Positions 16,550-32,162 of a DNA stretch of 64,000 bases are shown here, in pieces (positions within the stretch are counted from its first letter, which is position 1; every line of letters starts with the position of its first letter). The stretch spans positions 124,001 through 188,000 of the forward strand of contig AP026124.1 of the NCBI GenBank assembly GCA_030295235.1. The letters run 5' to 3'. A program made the position numbers and the translations under genes. Below the pieces are notes generated by a model that did not search any database, was not told the origin of the DNA, and saw only the letters and a list, made by a program, of their open reading frames with translations. Source of the DNA: Fistulifera solaris. Taxonomy: Eukaryota; Bacillariophyta; Bacillariophyceae; Naviculales; Stauroneidaceae.

Positions 16550-17961
16550 ATGAAGGCAATCTACAGTTCAGTCTTTCTTTTTGTTCATTTAGCGTCAACA
16601 CAGACGCTAGAAAAGGTTGGAGATGTCTTTCCTATTCAGCTTCGTTCGAATGGAGTCTCCGACATCCAGGGAACGGATTCTCCGTTGGGCAAAACCTACG
16701 TCTTGACGCATCCTGGAGCCACGTACATCGCCTTGCACTTTTCTCAACTCAAATTACGGAAAGGTGATAGTATTGAAGTCAGTGACGCGGAAGGCGGTCA
16801 AGCTTACACTCTGACGGGGAGCGGCAGAGGAAACGGAGCCGCTTTCTGGTCACAACATATCAAGGGCGACACGATTGTGTTGAATACGGTGATCCAAAGT
16901 AGATTCTTTTGGCGAAGAAAAAGCGTCTTTGTGATTGATAAATATGCCGCTGGATTCGAAGCATTGACCGAAACAATTTGTGGAAGAGACAACAAGGAGA
17001 ATGCTATGTGTTATGCGTCATCCTTCCCAGAGGAATACAACAAATCGAGAGCCGTGGCGAGATTGTTGATCAACGGAAGCGGTCTTTGCACAGGGTTTCT
17101 TGTGTCAGAGTCGGGGCATTTGTTGACCAACCGACACTGTATCGAGTCTGCTTCGGACGCGCTCAACACCGACTACGAGTTCATGAGCGAAGCGCCGACT
17201 TGCGATTCTCCCAATTCACAGCTAGCTTACAAAGGAACCATTTATTCAGGCGCAACACTCATAAGCTACAGCTCATCCTTAGACTTTGCTCTGGTCCAAA
17301 TCAATAATGGCAATCCAGCGAGCTTATTCGGATATTTGGAATTAGACGATCAGTTAGCTGCTGTGGGGGTCAAATTTACATTCCTCAATACCCTTACGGC
17401 TGGGCAAAGCAATTGGCTATTTACAGTTCCCTGACTGTAGACGAAATCGACGGTTTCTGTCATATCAACAAACGCGGAACTTTCGATTCCTGTTCCAGCG
17501 GTTCCAACATCGACTTGTTCTACTATTGCGACACGGAAGGGGGCAGTTCTGGCTCGCCAATTATTTCGCGAGCAACAAACAAGGTGGTTGGCCTTCACAA
17601 GTGTGGCGGATGCTCCAGTGGCAATCACGCTACTAGTGCTCACCTTATTCGAAATCGAATAGTTCCGACCATTTCGCCGCCACCAGCTCCTGTGCCGGTG
17701 GCTCCGCCAGTTGAGACGCCAACGACACCAACCGCGCCTAGTCCTGTTCCTCTACCAGTTGAGACACCAACGACGCCGACTGCTCCTATGCCTGCTGAAC
17801 CAACAGCTCCTACTGTCACGGAAACCCCACCCGCTCCTGCACCGGTAGAAGCCCCGCCAGTACCTGCTCCGACACCAGTTTGCTTGAGAAGAAGGTCACG
17901 TTGTTCGTCGCATTCTAGATGCTGTAGCGGCTTTTGTAGGTCCAGTGGAAGATGCCGATAA
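16550..17961 (+). CDS. Secreted S1-family protease with knottin-like C-terminus, copy 3 (one frame change)
   Basis: Signal peptide MKAIYSSVFLFVHLASTQ, then the beta-rich N-terminal region and the S1 domain. Catalytic residues are His in LLTNRHC (Arg replaces the usual Asn before His), Asp in LDFALVQI and Ser in [11 protein letters not shown]. The linker is shorter and of a different type (PVETPTTPTAPSPV), lacking the long PV array. The six-Cys module is CLRRRSRC...CCSGFC...C, with the family spacing. The frame changes at the G5 run 17365-17369, where the paralogs encode GGQIYIPQ; one missing G explains it, giving 471 codons. Start chosen at the signal peptide Met. More diverged from copies 1 and 2 than they are from each other. 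Confidence 0.8.
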
Positions 17962-18893
17962 GCATGCGCATGGTATTTCATAGAAATGATAATAGATAAA
18001 CAATATTTTCACAGCGAAATATTTGATGTGAGTAGGAAGAGGCCCAGTCTTTGTGTGCTGTTTACTTTTAGCTCTTCTTGAGAACGAATCCTTATTTCTC
18101 ATCGAGAAAAGGATCATTGGCTACTGGAGCAACAATACCCGCGTATACTTTGTAAACCTCTCTAGATAATGGGTTTAAGAGTTCCGCGATGTGTAAACGA
18201 CATCACCCTCGTCCTCGACTGTTTTTTTTTTCTCTTCTCCCTAACTGGTCGACATTCGAAACATTTCTTGAAAGACGATGATTCCAAATGCAAGAAATTT
18301 CTCAAGATTAGAAGCATTGTGGAATCCTTTTTATTCGTAGACCTGGGTTGCAAGATTCTGTTGACGGAACGATAGTTCAAGATAACGGATGTTGTATTGT
18401 TGGCATTGGAAAGGATGAATGTTGTGAACAATGGTGTTTTGGTGCAAAGATCATTCCGTACTCGTGAACCATTTGTTCGCGGTCAACAATCATGAATAGT
18501 CCTCACTCAAACTGCCCTCTTGCCACAGTGCCATAAGTCATAATTGCAACATGCCCTGAGCCCTGATGACCGCGTAGTACATTATAGAACGTACAAAAGA
18601 AAGGGGTTAAATAAAGGAAAGGAATGTAAGTAGTAAAGGATATAATTACAATCTTGTTTGTTCTTATTCTTAGTCGTCGTTTCCGAAGCAACTACTTCTC
18701 GCCTAAGACTCGATTAGTCTGTTCAACATTGCGCTCGATACGTCTCTCTGTATACACGAAGTAAGCCTGTTTCGATTTGGACGATCGTTTGGCAAAGATT
18801 GGTTGCCAAGGTCTTGCAAACAAAAGTTTTGTGTCATAATTTCCAACTCGGGCAATAATCGTCAATTTATTTGGAAGCCTCATTGACATCAAT
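17962..18893. other. 0.9-kb spacer between protease copies 3 and 4
   Basis: AT-rich, no supported gene. It holds the 3' end of copy 3 and the promoter of copy 4. Confidence 0.45.
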
Positions 18894-20578
18894 ATGATTG
18901 CTCTCTATCTACTTCTCTTTCTCTTCGGTCTATCGTCTGCTCAGACTGCAGAAAAGGTCGGCGATGTATTCCCAATTCAGTTCGTTTCGAAAGGAACCTC
19001 CGACGTTGTCGGAACCGACACGCCTCTGGGAAAACGATATGTGCTCACCCATCCTGGAGCTACCTACATTGCCTTGCATTTTTCCAGGCTTGCTTTAGTA
19101 AAAGGTGACGCGATTGAAGTGAGCGATGCCGACGGTGGACAAGCTTATACGCTCATTGAGAGTGGAAAGGGAAAGGAGCCGCTTTCTGGTCCCAGCATAT
19201 CAAAGGAGACACGATTGTGTTGAATATCTTCACTTCAGGTCGAAACCGAAGCTTCTTTGAGATTGACGAATATGCTGCTGGCTTCGAATCGTTCTTTGAG
19301 ACAATCTGTGGTATTGACGACAAAGCGAACGCGGCGTGCTATTCGTCGTCCTTCCCCAACGCATACAGCACTTCGCGGCCAGTGGCGAGGTTACTCATCA
19401 ACGGAAGGAATCTTTGCACGGGCTTTCTCGTTTCGGGGTCGAATCATTTGTTGACAAACAATCATTGTATCCAAAATACCACAGACGCGCTCAACACCGA
19501 CTACGAGTTCATGAGCGAAGCGCCCACGTGCGATTCCTTGAACTCACAGCTTTCGTACCGAGGAACCATTTTCGATGGCGCTACATTCATTCAGACCAAT
19601 GTTGCACTTGACTATACTTTGGTCCAGATAAACCTCGGGGAACCGGCGACTTTGTATGGCTTTTTGGAATTGGATGATCAACTAGCGGCCATTGGTGGGC
19701 AAGTGTACATTCCTCAACATGCCATGGGCAAAGCAAAACAATTGGCGATCTTCAGCACCGAGGCTGACGATGCCATTGATGGTTTCTGTCATATCAACAA
19801 GAGCGGCAATTACGGCTGCGGTGGAAGCGCTAGTTCGAATGTCTTTTATCTCTGCGATACGGAAGGAGGCAGTTCCGGTTCCCCTGTCATATCGATGGTG
19901 ACAAACAAGGTCGTGGGTCTTCACAAGTGTGGCGGATGCTCCAGTGGCAATCATGGAACTAGTGCGCACATCATCAGGAATGAAGTAGCGTCTATCATCC
20001 TCCCGCCTGCGACTCCTACGCCTGCCAATGCAGCGACTCCTATGCCCGTCATTGCGCCCACAATTGGTGTTCCTCCGCCAACTGCAGCGCCAGTTCCAGT
20101 CCCCGCTCCCGTCCCTGCTCCGGCCTCCATCGGAACAACAATTTCTCCTGTTTGTGGAGACGGGATTTGTGACATTTCTTCAGAAAACTGTGTGACTTGC
20201 CCTTCCGATTGCAATGGAGTTCAAGATGGAAAACCCGGTGCTCGTTTTTGCTGTGGTTGTGGAGGAATTAACCCGGTCGGATGCGCGAACTCGGCTTGCA
20301 ATAGCGGTGCGTTTTTCTGTAATACAAGTACGCAATGCACGGCGAGTGCTCCGGCACCGACACCCATCGCATCGCCTATTCAAGCCCCCACGCCTATCGC
20401 ATCTCCCATTCAGGCACCTGTCCCTGTGGCTTCGCCTGTTCAGGCACCGACACCCATCGCTTCACCTATTCAGGCACCGGTGAAGCCGCCCACATCTTGT
20501 TTGTCTTCCGGCACGCGCTGCATCTCAAACTCTGATTGCTGCGTCGGCGTTTGCAAGGGCAACGGAACATGCAAATAG
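18894..20578 (+). CDS. Secreted S1-family protease, copy 4, with extra Cys-rich domain (one frame change)
   Basis: Signal peptide MIALYLLLFLFGLSSAQ, N-terminal region, and S1 domain with His in LLTNNHC, Asp in LDYTLVQI and Ser in [11 protein letters not shown]. Between the catalytic domain and the C-terminal knottin-like module (CLSSGTRC...CCVGVC...C) lies a Cys-rich insert absent from the other copies: CGDGICDISSENCVTCPSDC and a following CCGCGG segment (about 20153-20342), flanked by Pro-rich linkers on both sides (PTPIASPIQAP repeats after it). The CGDGxC-ENCxxCPxDC pattern is a known type of small extracellular Cys module; its ligand here is unknown. The frame changes at GG 19175-19176 in the motif [16 protein letters not shown]; one missing G explains it, giving 562 codons. 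Confidence 0.8.
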
Positions 20579-22973
<2,395 letters not shown>

Positions 22974-23161
22974 TTCTATTGTTATTTGAATACACATACA
23001 AAAACATGAGTCTATACGATGAAATGATGGTATGTTTGTTCTATAATAATTCCTAAGTTAGTTCTACACCGGCGATCCATCGCACCTGAACTTCTAAACA
23101 AAAATTGTGCCTACGTAAAGTTTACTTCCACATCGAAGCAAACTAAAGGCCAGTGGGACCC

Positions 23162-24705
23162 TTACTTGGGGTCCATTATGGACGCTAGAGCAGCGCCAGT
23201 TGCAACAGCGGCACCAAAAGTCGCGAAGAAAAATGGCGTCCGCTTTCTCTTTTGTTCCTTTTTTCTCTGTTCTTCCATTTCTTCGCGTTTCAATTTGTCG
23301 CGTTTGTTCTTTTCAGCTATTCGTTTCGCAAATTCTTCTGGTAATACGGACGAATGGTGATGAACTATTTTCCATAAGCCATTTTCGTAGGCGTAAACGA
23401 ACGAGTATCGAGCAACGGCTTTCGAGCCATCCGCTCCCATGGTGAATTCATATATCCCCGTATCTTGAGCCCAATTGGCTCCGACTGTAATTCTTCCTCC
23501 CACAATCTCTGCCCGCGGAAGAAACTCCAAAAATGTGTCGTAATACTCTCTAATTTCGTCGGGCGTGACACGCGGTGGACCGGATATCGTTGGAATAAAA
23601 CTCGCTTTGGAGGAATAAAGATCAATGACTCTGGAGGAATCCAGTGTCGCCAGAGCCCTGTTCCATTGATCAAAGAGAGCCCGTACCTGTTGTGGATTGA
23701 TCCGATTGGCGACAACACCATCTTCTGGCATGATTGACGAATGATGATGAGCAATTTTCCACCGCCCGTTCGTATATATATAGATGAACGAGAATCGACC
23801 TCGTAGCCTCTCACCCGTAGCCTGGAACACGAATTCGTATATCCCACTGTCTTTGGCCCAATTCGTGCCGATGTGGACGTTTGAGCAAAGAATTTGACAT
23901 TGCGGTCGTAGACGGAGAAAAGCACGATAGTAGTTGCGTATGCTGTTCGGGTTGGTCAAAGGCGCATCGGATGCGGTCGGAAGTACGACGGCATCTTCGG
24001 TATATCGGTTTAACACGGCTTCCGCATCTCCTATAATCAACGCATCATTCCACAAATTAAAAAGATTGCGAACTTGAGCCTCCGAAATGCGTTGCTCGAC
24101 GACGACTGATTCGGGCATGAAGGATGAATGATGATTGAGAATTTTCCATGCTCCGTTTTCTTTGACGTAAAAGAACGAATAACGGGCCATCATACTCGTC
24201 CCATTATCCAAGAATTTGAATTCATAAATTCCTACATCCTTGGCCCATCCATCTCCTATTTTAATCCGTCCTCCGACAATTTCGGCTTGCGGTTTCCGTC
24301 GTAGAAAAATGTCAAAATAGTCGATAATACTTTGCGTGGTATTGCGGGGTTCGTCGCGAATGGTAGGAATGAGAATAGCTTCACTCGAATAGCACGCCGC
24401 GACTTTTTTGGCATTCCCGGTAATCAACGCTTGATTCCATTTATCAAATAGCTTTCGAATTTCTTCAGGGGAATTTGGTTTGACCTTTTCCACCAATCGG
24501 GCATATTGAAGGAGGCTAAACGACCAAATGAATTCTCCGTGACAGCACTATATATTGTAGTGATGGGAGATCGATGTATTGCGAAAGAATGACCATGTAT
24601 CCATGATTGTGTAATTTGTGTCGGCGATAAGAACGCCACGGTAAATTGGACCGTCCACAACACACATGAAGCACAGTAGAGCGAATATGACAGCGATCTT
24701 TTCAT
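23162..24705 (-). CDS. Triple SnoaL/DUF4440-repeat protein 1 with plastid-like presequence (one frame change)
   Basis: Three repeats of about 125 residues, each starting with a helix like EEIRKLFDKWNQAL, containing an AK-D-GIYEF strand and ending in HHHSS-MPE. This is the NTF2-like fold of the SnoaL/DUF4440/CaMKII-association group, a cone-shaped fold used for small-ligand binding, catalysis or oligomerisation. The N-terminus has a hydrophobic signal-like segment ending VAFLSP, compatible with a diatom plastid presequence, followed by a spacer with Ser and Thr. Presequence and repeats are in different frames, joined by one missing T at the TT corresponding to 24495-24496 (restoring MPDLVEKVKP); with it the gene has 515 codons. 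The last 60 residues are highly charged (Lys/Glu/Arg) and end in a short hydrophobic Ala-rich segment. No ligand can be inferred. Confidence 0.75.
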
Positions 24706-24878
24706 CTCGAACTCGTCAATGCGCGACGGTAATAATGTTTTTATTCTTTAAATCATGGGCGTCTCTCTTTCCAGGAGTTAAATGAATGTTAGAACACAGT
24801 GACACCTTTGTTTTCCATATCTGTCTCTCCCTGACCTACTGTACAACTGCGAGGAAAAGTTGCCCCGCATAGCCCGCA
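24706..24878. promoter_or_regulatory. Short upstream region of SnoaL-repeat gene 1, cut off by copia insertion
   Basis: Only 173 bases separate the start of the SnoaL-repeat gene 1 from the left end of the retroelement. No TGACGT site was seen here, unlike the promoters of its two paralogs. The target duplication CCGCA lies at 24874-24878. Confidence 0.5.
24874..24878. repeat. Target-site duplication CCGCA (left)
   Basis: Five bases directly repeated at 31978-31982, exactly abutting the two LTR ends. Five bases is the usual length for copia integrases. Confidence 0.85.
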
Positions 24879-25330
24879 TCTCACGTATCGACGGACAGAA
24901 ACAGAAATTCTGTCAACCAAGTCGCTACGTTTCGCAACAACAGAAGAGGAAGTATCTGGTAGAGCTAAGACGATAAACAGTCAAAGTTTTCCAAACAACA
25001 ATATTATGAAGCCTTTACAAATCCGACAAATGAACAAGGTGGAATCTCACTGGGTGATGGTTCCGCCGAGAATGTCACTGCCATCGGACTAGGTCTTGTT
25101 TTATCTTGAAATTCTGAGCTCACGTATGTGGCTCTAACATTCTTGTATCGCGTTGCTTGCAAACCTTTCACGCCTTCACGATCAACCCAAATCGTGCAAA
25201 GACCCTTGGGCCTCGCCCAAGAGGTTACACTCCTGATGCTTCCGATTTGGGGATCGGAATTCGCATTAGGTCGTGCGGCCATATTGGCTGAGTCCCTAGT
25301 AGTCTGCCCGCTATCCGCATTTCCGTGACA
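24879..25330 (-). repeat. 3' LTR of the copia element
   Basis: 452 bp, matching the other LTR over its whole length by eye. In element orientation it begins TGTCAC and ends GTGAGA. Confidence 0.93.
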
Positions 25331-28300
25331 CTCCCTCTCAGACGAAGAGGGACCACTTTCAACCCAACCCATTAACTTGTCTCGAAGATAGGTAAATGTT
25401 TCCCTAGGCAATCCTTTCGTCATGATATCCGCGAAGCTGTTCTTTAGTGTCAATCTTGTTGATTTTCAATTCACCACTTTGAACATGTTGTCGGAAGAAA
25501 TGATACTTCGTGCCGTAGTGCTTCGAGCGAGGGGTCATCCGCGGAATCGTAGCAAGAGTGAGCTCCATTGTTGTCTTCAAATACATCCGAATGGGCAATG
25601 CTCTCGACTTGGTCTTCTCCAGTAATAGCCTTAGCAACAGCAGTAACAAGTCTTCGCATCGGCAAAACATCGCGCATGGCGGTACTCAATGCGACATATT
25701 CACTCTCCATTGTACTTAGAGAGCTTTCAGACTGTAGCTTCGATACCCAAAGTAGGGGGCAATTGCCGAGCGTCAAAATATAACCAGTACGCGACTTCAC
25801 ACTTATCGGATCTTCAGGATCTTCAGCACCCCACAATCCGGCAAAGTCGGCATCAACAAAACAATCAATTTTCAACTCTTTCGTCGGACGCATCACCAAA
25901 CCACGATCTGCCGTTCCTTTTAAATAGCGGACGATTCTCTTGATCGCTTTAGCATGACTTTGTCTTGGCGAATGAGTGAAACGAAAGCACTGATGGACGG
26001 CAAATGCAATATCCGGTCGAGAGTTTGACGACAAGTAGAGCAACATTCCAACAACCGAAGCATAATTCCAAGATTCGGCAAATGCAGCACCAGCCAAATC
26101 TTTTCCCAATGGCTTGTTTTCAGCAGGCGTGTCGCAAGAATTACAATCAGCCATGTCGGTGGCTTCGATGACGCGTTTAATGAGACCTTTCTGGGTCAAC
26201 TCGATAGTATCTCCACGACGGGTAAACTGAATTCCCAAGAACGCGGAAACATCTTTCGACTCCACAGTTAAAGTTAAAACCTTGTCAATAGTGTCAATCA
26301 TGTCATCCATGCACTTTTCATCGAGACTGAACCAAAGGCAATCATCGACATAAGTCAAACAAATAATTTTCTCGCACGAACAGGCAAGCATCGATGTCGA
26401 CCAACTGTTTGAAACCATGCTTCTCCAAAGTGTCCTTCAATAAGTTGAAGAATCGGAGAGGACTGTCGGACTTGCCGTGAAAGCGTCTTTTGGAGCATCA
26501 AAACAGTATCTTCGCCATCGTCGTGAAATCCTTGAGGCATCTCGATGTAGCACTCTTCAGTAGGTGGCAAAGGAGCTTGAGCGAACGCATTGACATAATC
26601 AACTTGGCGGGTATGCATTCCGTGGACGATGGACATAATTAACAGCAACCGAACTGTGGACCACTGTACGACAGGAGAGTAGGACTCGAAGTAGTCTACT
26701 CCTTTTATCTCCATGTCGCCACGAACGCAAAATCTCGCCTTGTACTTCGTGGGTGTCCCATCCGGTGAACGTTTAAGCCGAAACGCCCAAGTGGATTTTA
26801 TCACGCGCTTATTCGCAGGTACTGAAGCTCGCGGAATTTTCTTCCACGTCCCCATCATCTCCAACATTCGAATTTCTTTCACCATCGCCTCTTGCCATTC
26901 TCGATATTCGGCAGACGACATTGCTTGATGATACATTGGATAGTCGGGATCGGAACCTTTCTTTGGCTTCTTTGCACGCTGCATAGCGGCGAAAGCAACA
27001 GGGTCGCGCAAATCAAACTCGCCGATCTCCCGAATCCCAACAAGCAACAAGGCCGGAATGAATCGACGCAATAAAGGAGAAAGTTTGGCGAGGAATCGGG
27101 CGCAAGAACAACCGGAAGCAACGTTTGTAATGAATTCGTTGAATCTCTTTGGAGCACGTCTCTCGCGAGTGGATCGGCGAGGTTCGGCAGGAACAGCTGG
27201 TGTCTTCTTCCGCGGCGAACTTGATGGAGGCTTGGCATCCACAGCAACCTTTGGAGCAGGAATCGGCTCAACCGGCTTTGAAATAGGCTCAGATAATTTA
27301 ACAGGAGTAGTAACTGTCTTTTGTTCTGGCTCCCTCTGCAATGTAGGCTCGTTTGAACTCTTTTCAGTTGTAGGCTCGGCATCGGTTCGTAATCGCTGGT
27401 GCACTTTGTCGAAATCAACTGGAGGGCTAGCAGTGTCTTGGACGCTTCGAATTTTGCGAGATCGCTCTTGAATTCGAACATGCAACTCATCTTGACTCAA
27501 CCATTCATCATCCAAGTCGATCGGATCATCCTCATCGAAAAATACCTGAAAGCGAGATGATGCGAAGATGTCGGCCCAAGTCTCCGGATCGACAGAATCA
27601 TCCTCATTAACGACATTCAAACAGTGGCAAACCAATCATCAACAACAACATGGAACTGCGCGGAAATCCGGTTTGTTTCTAGGTTCAGAACGACAGGAAC
27701 ATTCGATGCATGCCGCTTTGACAAACCCAAGAAAACGCCCGCTCTCGAGCGAGGTTCAAATTTCGAATCTTGTGCCCATCTTGCAACTGAGGGTTCAAAA
27801 TATAAGCGGGTGATCCCCATACATGCATATCAGCAAACACTTTCCGATCGGTCGTTGTTCTGAAGATCATATCAGCCGGAGATGAATTATTTTCGCCCGG
27901 GTCCGTAGTTGAAATTTTGAACGACATAATCGATCGCCTGAGGCCACAAATCCGAAGAAATCGCTTTCGGCCAACGCAGTTTAGCATGTAGCATCGTGGT
28001 GCGTGCGAGAGATATAATACTTCCGATCGCTGTCAGCAACAGCATTTTGGTGGTGAGCACCAGGTCCACTGAGAGTCATCGACTGGTAGTTCGTATCAAT
28101 TTGCTTTGCGAACTCCTGCGCCGTAAACGTGCCATTGTCAGTATGATATTGGACCACCGTGATGCCGTGATTAGCCATTGCACTTTCGAACTCCAACTTG
28201 GCGCCAAAGCCCTCGCCAGCAGTAAAATTCAAAACGTGAACGACATACACGAAGCCACTTGCATGATCGACAAAAATAACACCGCCTTTGAACTTCTCAT

Positions 28301-31300
28301 CATCCTTGGTACCACCGAAACCAGAGTAGAGACGACCTCTCGTTGAAACAGAGAAGTGATCCATTGAAACCTTCTGGCCCGGAATTAAAATATCCTTCGA
28401 GAGAACTTTGGATTGGCGATCGACGGTCAATTTCGCTCCAGTCGACTTGCGCTTTCCTTTTCCATACATACAAGCAGCGACTTGGGAATATCACAACGCC
28501 GCCGCTTTGACTTCAGCAGAATTTCCGAGAGCGCCGGTTTTGAGCAAGGCTTGAATATTTTTCATGCTTCGGTGAACAAATCGGAAATGTAAGCGAAGAA
28601 GAAATTTCTGTGCTTCACTCAAGTTTTGATTCTCAGCCGCGGTCACACAGTTTCGAATCTTTGCAGCATTGAGAGCAACAGATTGTTTTCGGAACATCTC
28701 CAGAGTAGGCAAGTTGTTTTCCGGAGAGTAAACAATATCAAGAAAGTGGCCGTCCAACAGATCGACATGAATGAGGCTCGAGTCGCCTGAAAAACGCGGT
28801 TCGTCGTTTCGTTGCGCCTTCACCAATTGACAGTAGGACTGTGGGCTGAAGAGTCGGATATTGGCATCGGGCACATGTAATCCAGGGACCCGAAAAGTAA
28901 AGCCCTTGCCGTTGGACAGAGTAACAGTCCACTCAAGAGTGCCCGTGCCGGCAATCGAAGAACCTGCAGCAAAGCCAGACAAAACTTTATCGCCAGTAGT
29001 CGGAGTGTAGGACGTGAAGTCAGCACGGTCGAAAGTAACAGCAACTGTGGCTCCAGTATCCCAAATAACCGGAAACAGATCCGCCATGGTAGGCTTTCCA
29101 GCGACATGCACTTGATGCAAAGCAGGGAGGGCATAAATAGACGGGGGCAGCTTCGCGTACGGTGCAAAGTAGGCTTTAGAGTTGTCTACACTATTATCTC
29201 CCTCTCGAAGCAACATCGTCTCACTTTCACTAGCAGCTCCCTCTGGAAAGAAATGCCCAGTGGGATAGCAAAACAGAAGAGAGTCGTCCAGTAGGTTCCA
29301 AGGCTTAGGATGCCCGTTCGGGCGGACACGATAAATCTAAAGACTCGGTACACAAATGGCCATTGCTGTCAATCATATCCGGAAGCTCCAAGGCCCAACG
29401 AGGAATCGCTTCAAGTCTTCGACGACGTTTGCTCCTCTCGCAGTTTCCGACAAAACGATTTTGCTTGCGACGCCGAAAAACACCATCCTCACCATGCTGA
29501 CAAGACGAATCTTTTGAAGATGAAGAAGGATCAGGAGGTCGGCTTAAACGTCGGCTGCGATCACTTGGATGAAACTGGTAGCGGCCATGCCAGGCGGGCA
29601 CCAAGTTAACTCCATAAACAACACCGGGGGGCGCCGAAGCGTCACTCGCCACATGCTCGTCATGATCGGAAGAAAGAACCATGAAACGACACGGAGAGAG
29701 ATGAGACGCTCGGGCAAAGGGCGTGAATCGCGGCCGAAGACCAAGAGAGCGACGATGAGCGGCACTTTGGGCACGCAACCACTTCGAGATGGTCGCAGCA
29801 ACACGGAAATGACGCCACCAAGAAAAGCACTCCACAATCAACCAGCAAAGAATAAAATGCTTCGGCCGAAAGCTCCAACGATAAACGACCGATAAATATG
29901 GACAAAAGGCTCAGGAAGGGACCTCGATCGAAGGTTCACCTTCCCTGCCGATTTCCTATTCGAATCGCTGTCGGAACCCCAACAGAACTGCAAGGGTGCC
30001 GTCCAAGCTTGAGCAACATTAGCGGCAGGAGCGGCGGGCTTGGCATCAGCGGGCTTCTCTTCTTTGCTCTTGTGCTCGTCGGTTCCATGAGTCTGGTTCC
30101 AACGCTTGCACTTGGGCGCCAATAATAGAAAGTCTTGCCGTACTTGGTCATGGTGGTGGGCTCGCCGTCCTTCGGCGATGCGAGTCCAACGAAGTTTCGG
30201 TCGAACCACCGCTTTTTCTGCCATCACCACCGCTAGCCTTCGGAGCAGCCTTGTCTTTGTTCGCCTTCTTGTCTTTGGTCTTCGAGGGAGGCAGTTTTAG
30301 TGCCGTTCGACTCGAATTTCGACTTGAGGGTCTTGAACTCGGCTTTGAGACTCTTGATAGCCGCAGTATTAGCACTAACATCAGTAGCAACTCCTTTAGC
30401 CGGTCCCCAATCGTCCTTCAGGGTGCTGTAGAAATCTTTAGCTTCATGGAGAATGCGGCGATAGTTTGTATAACCGCTCATCCTTTCAGCAACTTCCTTC
30501 GACTTTCCGGCAGAGAGACGCACAAAGTCGGAGAGAGATGCCAACTTCGTGTGCCAGTGAACACGGAACGCCGACCGAACATTTGCACAGCTGCTGCTGC
30601 AAAATAATCAAGTGGTCGCGAGGGAGCTGGTCATTAGCTTCCAACTCCTGCAAAGTCTCCATCTGCGCATTCGCCCAAGCAGCAACATTCTCACCGGGAG
30701 TTTCAACCAACGTGCGCTTCGTGAACTCCTCTCCGAGCTCTGAGACACGGCCGAAATGCGTTGGGAAGAACTTCTTCGGTGATTTTCATCCAAACCAAAG
30801 GGCCAAAGCGCTGCATGGCCGGAACTCAAGGAAGTACGAATCGCGGCGCTGGAAGGAGCGCTCCAACGAGTTGAGCAGAAAAGCAGCCGAATCGCTTAGC
30901 GAGTTGATCATGTACTGATCAAAGACACCGGACTTGATCATGTCTTCGAGATGCTTCGCGACTTCGCCGAAAGTGAACTTGCCATGGTACACGAAGAGAT
31001 CGATGACACGACTGAGATCAGCAGGATCATTCATGTAGAACGGCGACGAGACCATGCGTAATACAATGGTTGAACGCTTCATCCGCGAGCTCAACAAGGC
31101 GGTAGTCATTCGCAGTAGGACTGAACTTGGGGTCGAGACCGGCGATGCGATCCTTAAAACTTTTCTCAGCGCGATAAGGATTCGGATCTCGGAAGCAGTA
31201 GGGCTCGCAGGCACAAGGTTAACACTCGCGAGTAAAGTTTGCATCCGGAGGACCACCAATAGCTGGGATAGAACCTTGAACAAGGCCGAACTTTGGCGCG

Positions 31301-31525
31301 AGAACGGGCTCGGAAAAAGTGGCCTGAACATCCTTTTCGACTTTTGCGCTTGGTGAAACTGCGAGGCGAGTACCGGCGGTCACCGGAGGAGGTTTCCTGT
31401 CATCAGTTTCGCTATCGGAAGACATATCGCGAATAACGAAAGACGACAAAAAGGGAGTAAGTAGGGCACGTGTATCAAACAACTGCAAAGACTGTACCAG
31501 ATAGTGTGAATCTGGGCTCGTAACC

Positions 31526-31977
31526 TCTCACGTATCGACGGACAGAAACAGAAATTCTGTCAACCAAGTCGCTACGTTTCGCAACAACAGAAGAGGAAGT
31601 ATCTGGTAGAGCTAAGACGATAAACAGTCAAAGTTTTCCAAACAACAATATTATGAAGCCTTTACAAATCCGACAAATGAACAAGGTGGAATCTCACTGG
31701 GTGATGGTTCCGCCGAGAATGTCACTGCCATCGGACTAGGTCTTGTTTTATCTTGAAATTCTGAGCTCACGTATGTGGCTCTAACATTCTTGTATCGCGT
31801 TGCTTGCAAACCTTTCACGCCTTCACGATCAACCCAAATCGTGCAAAGACCCTTGGGCCTCGCCCAAGAGGTTACACTCCTGATGCTTCCGATTTGGGGA
31901 TCGGAATTCGCATTAGGTCGTGCGGCCATATTGGCTGAGTCCCTAGTAGTCTGCCCGCTATCCGCATTTCCGTGACA
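31526..31977 (-). repeat. 5' LTR of the copia element
   Basis: 452 bp, same length as the 3' LTR and no difference found by eye. It should carry the element promoter; the transcript would run leftward. Confidence 0.93.
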
Positions 31978-31982
31978 CCGCA
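31978..31982. repeat. Target-site duplication CCGCA (right)
   Basis: Matches 24874-24878 exactly. Confidence 0.85.
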
Positions 31983-32162
31983 GCAACGTTCTCGTTCTCG
32001 CTCGGGCCCACGTCATCAAGCAATCATTGCCATTAAGCAACGAGGTGGACTACGGACAGACGCGCAGTGCGCACGAACTTGAAGGACGAAAACCGCCATT
32101 TTCACCACTTTATAATATGCTATGCTCATGGACCGAGAATGCAATGGAATGTAAACGTTGTG

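Larger units (their letters stand above)
24879..31977 (-). mobile_element. LTR retrotransposon, Ty1/copia superfamily, with 5-bp target duplications; broken
   Basis: A 7.1-kb element read on the minus strand. Two 452-bp LTRs flank it (right one is the 5' LTR) and it is bounded by the target duplication CCGCA at 24874-24878 and 31978-31982. Next to the 5' LTR is a primer-binding site resembling the anticodon-stem part of initiator tRNA-Met, as known for copia; next to the 3' LTR is a purine-rich tract. Parts in copia order: gag region roughly 29.3-31.5 kb, protease about 28.5-29.2 kb (a D-T-G-A motif), integrase about 27.6-28.5 kb, reverse transcriptase about 26.3-27.3 kb (YVDD), RNase H about 25.4-26.3 kb. 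The coding region is interrupted on the order of ten times, so the copy is non-autonomous as read. The LTRs look identical by eye, so insertion is recent. It resembles diatom CoDi-type elements. Confidence 0.92.
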
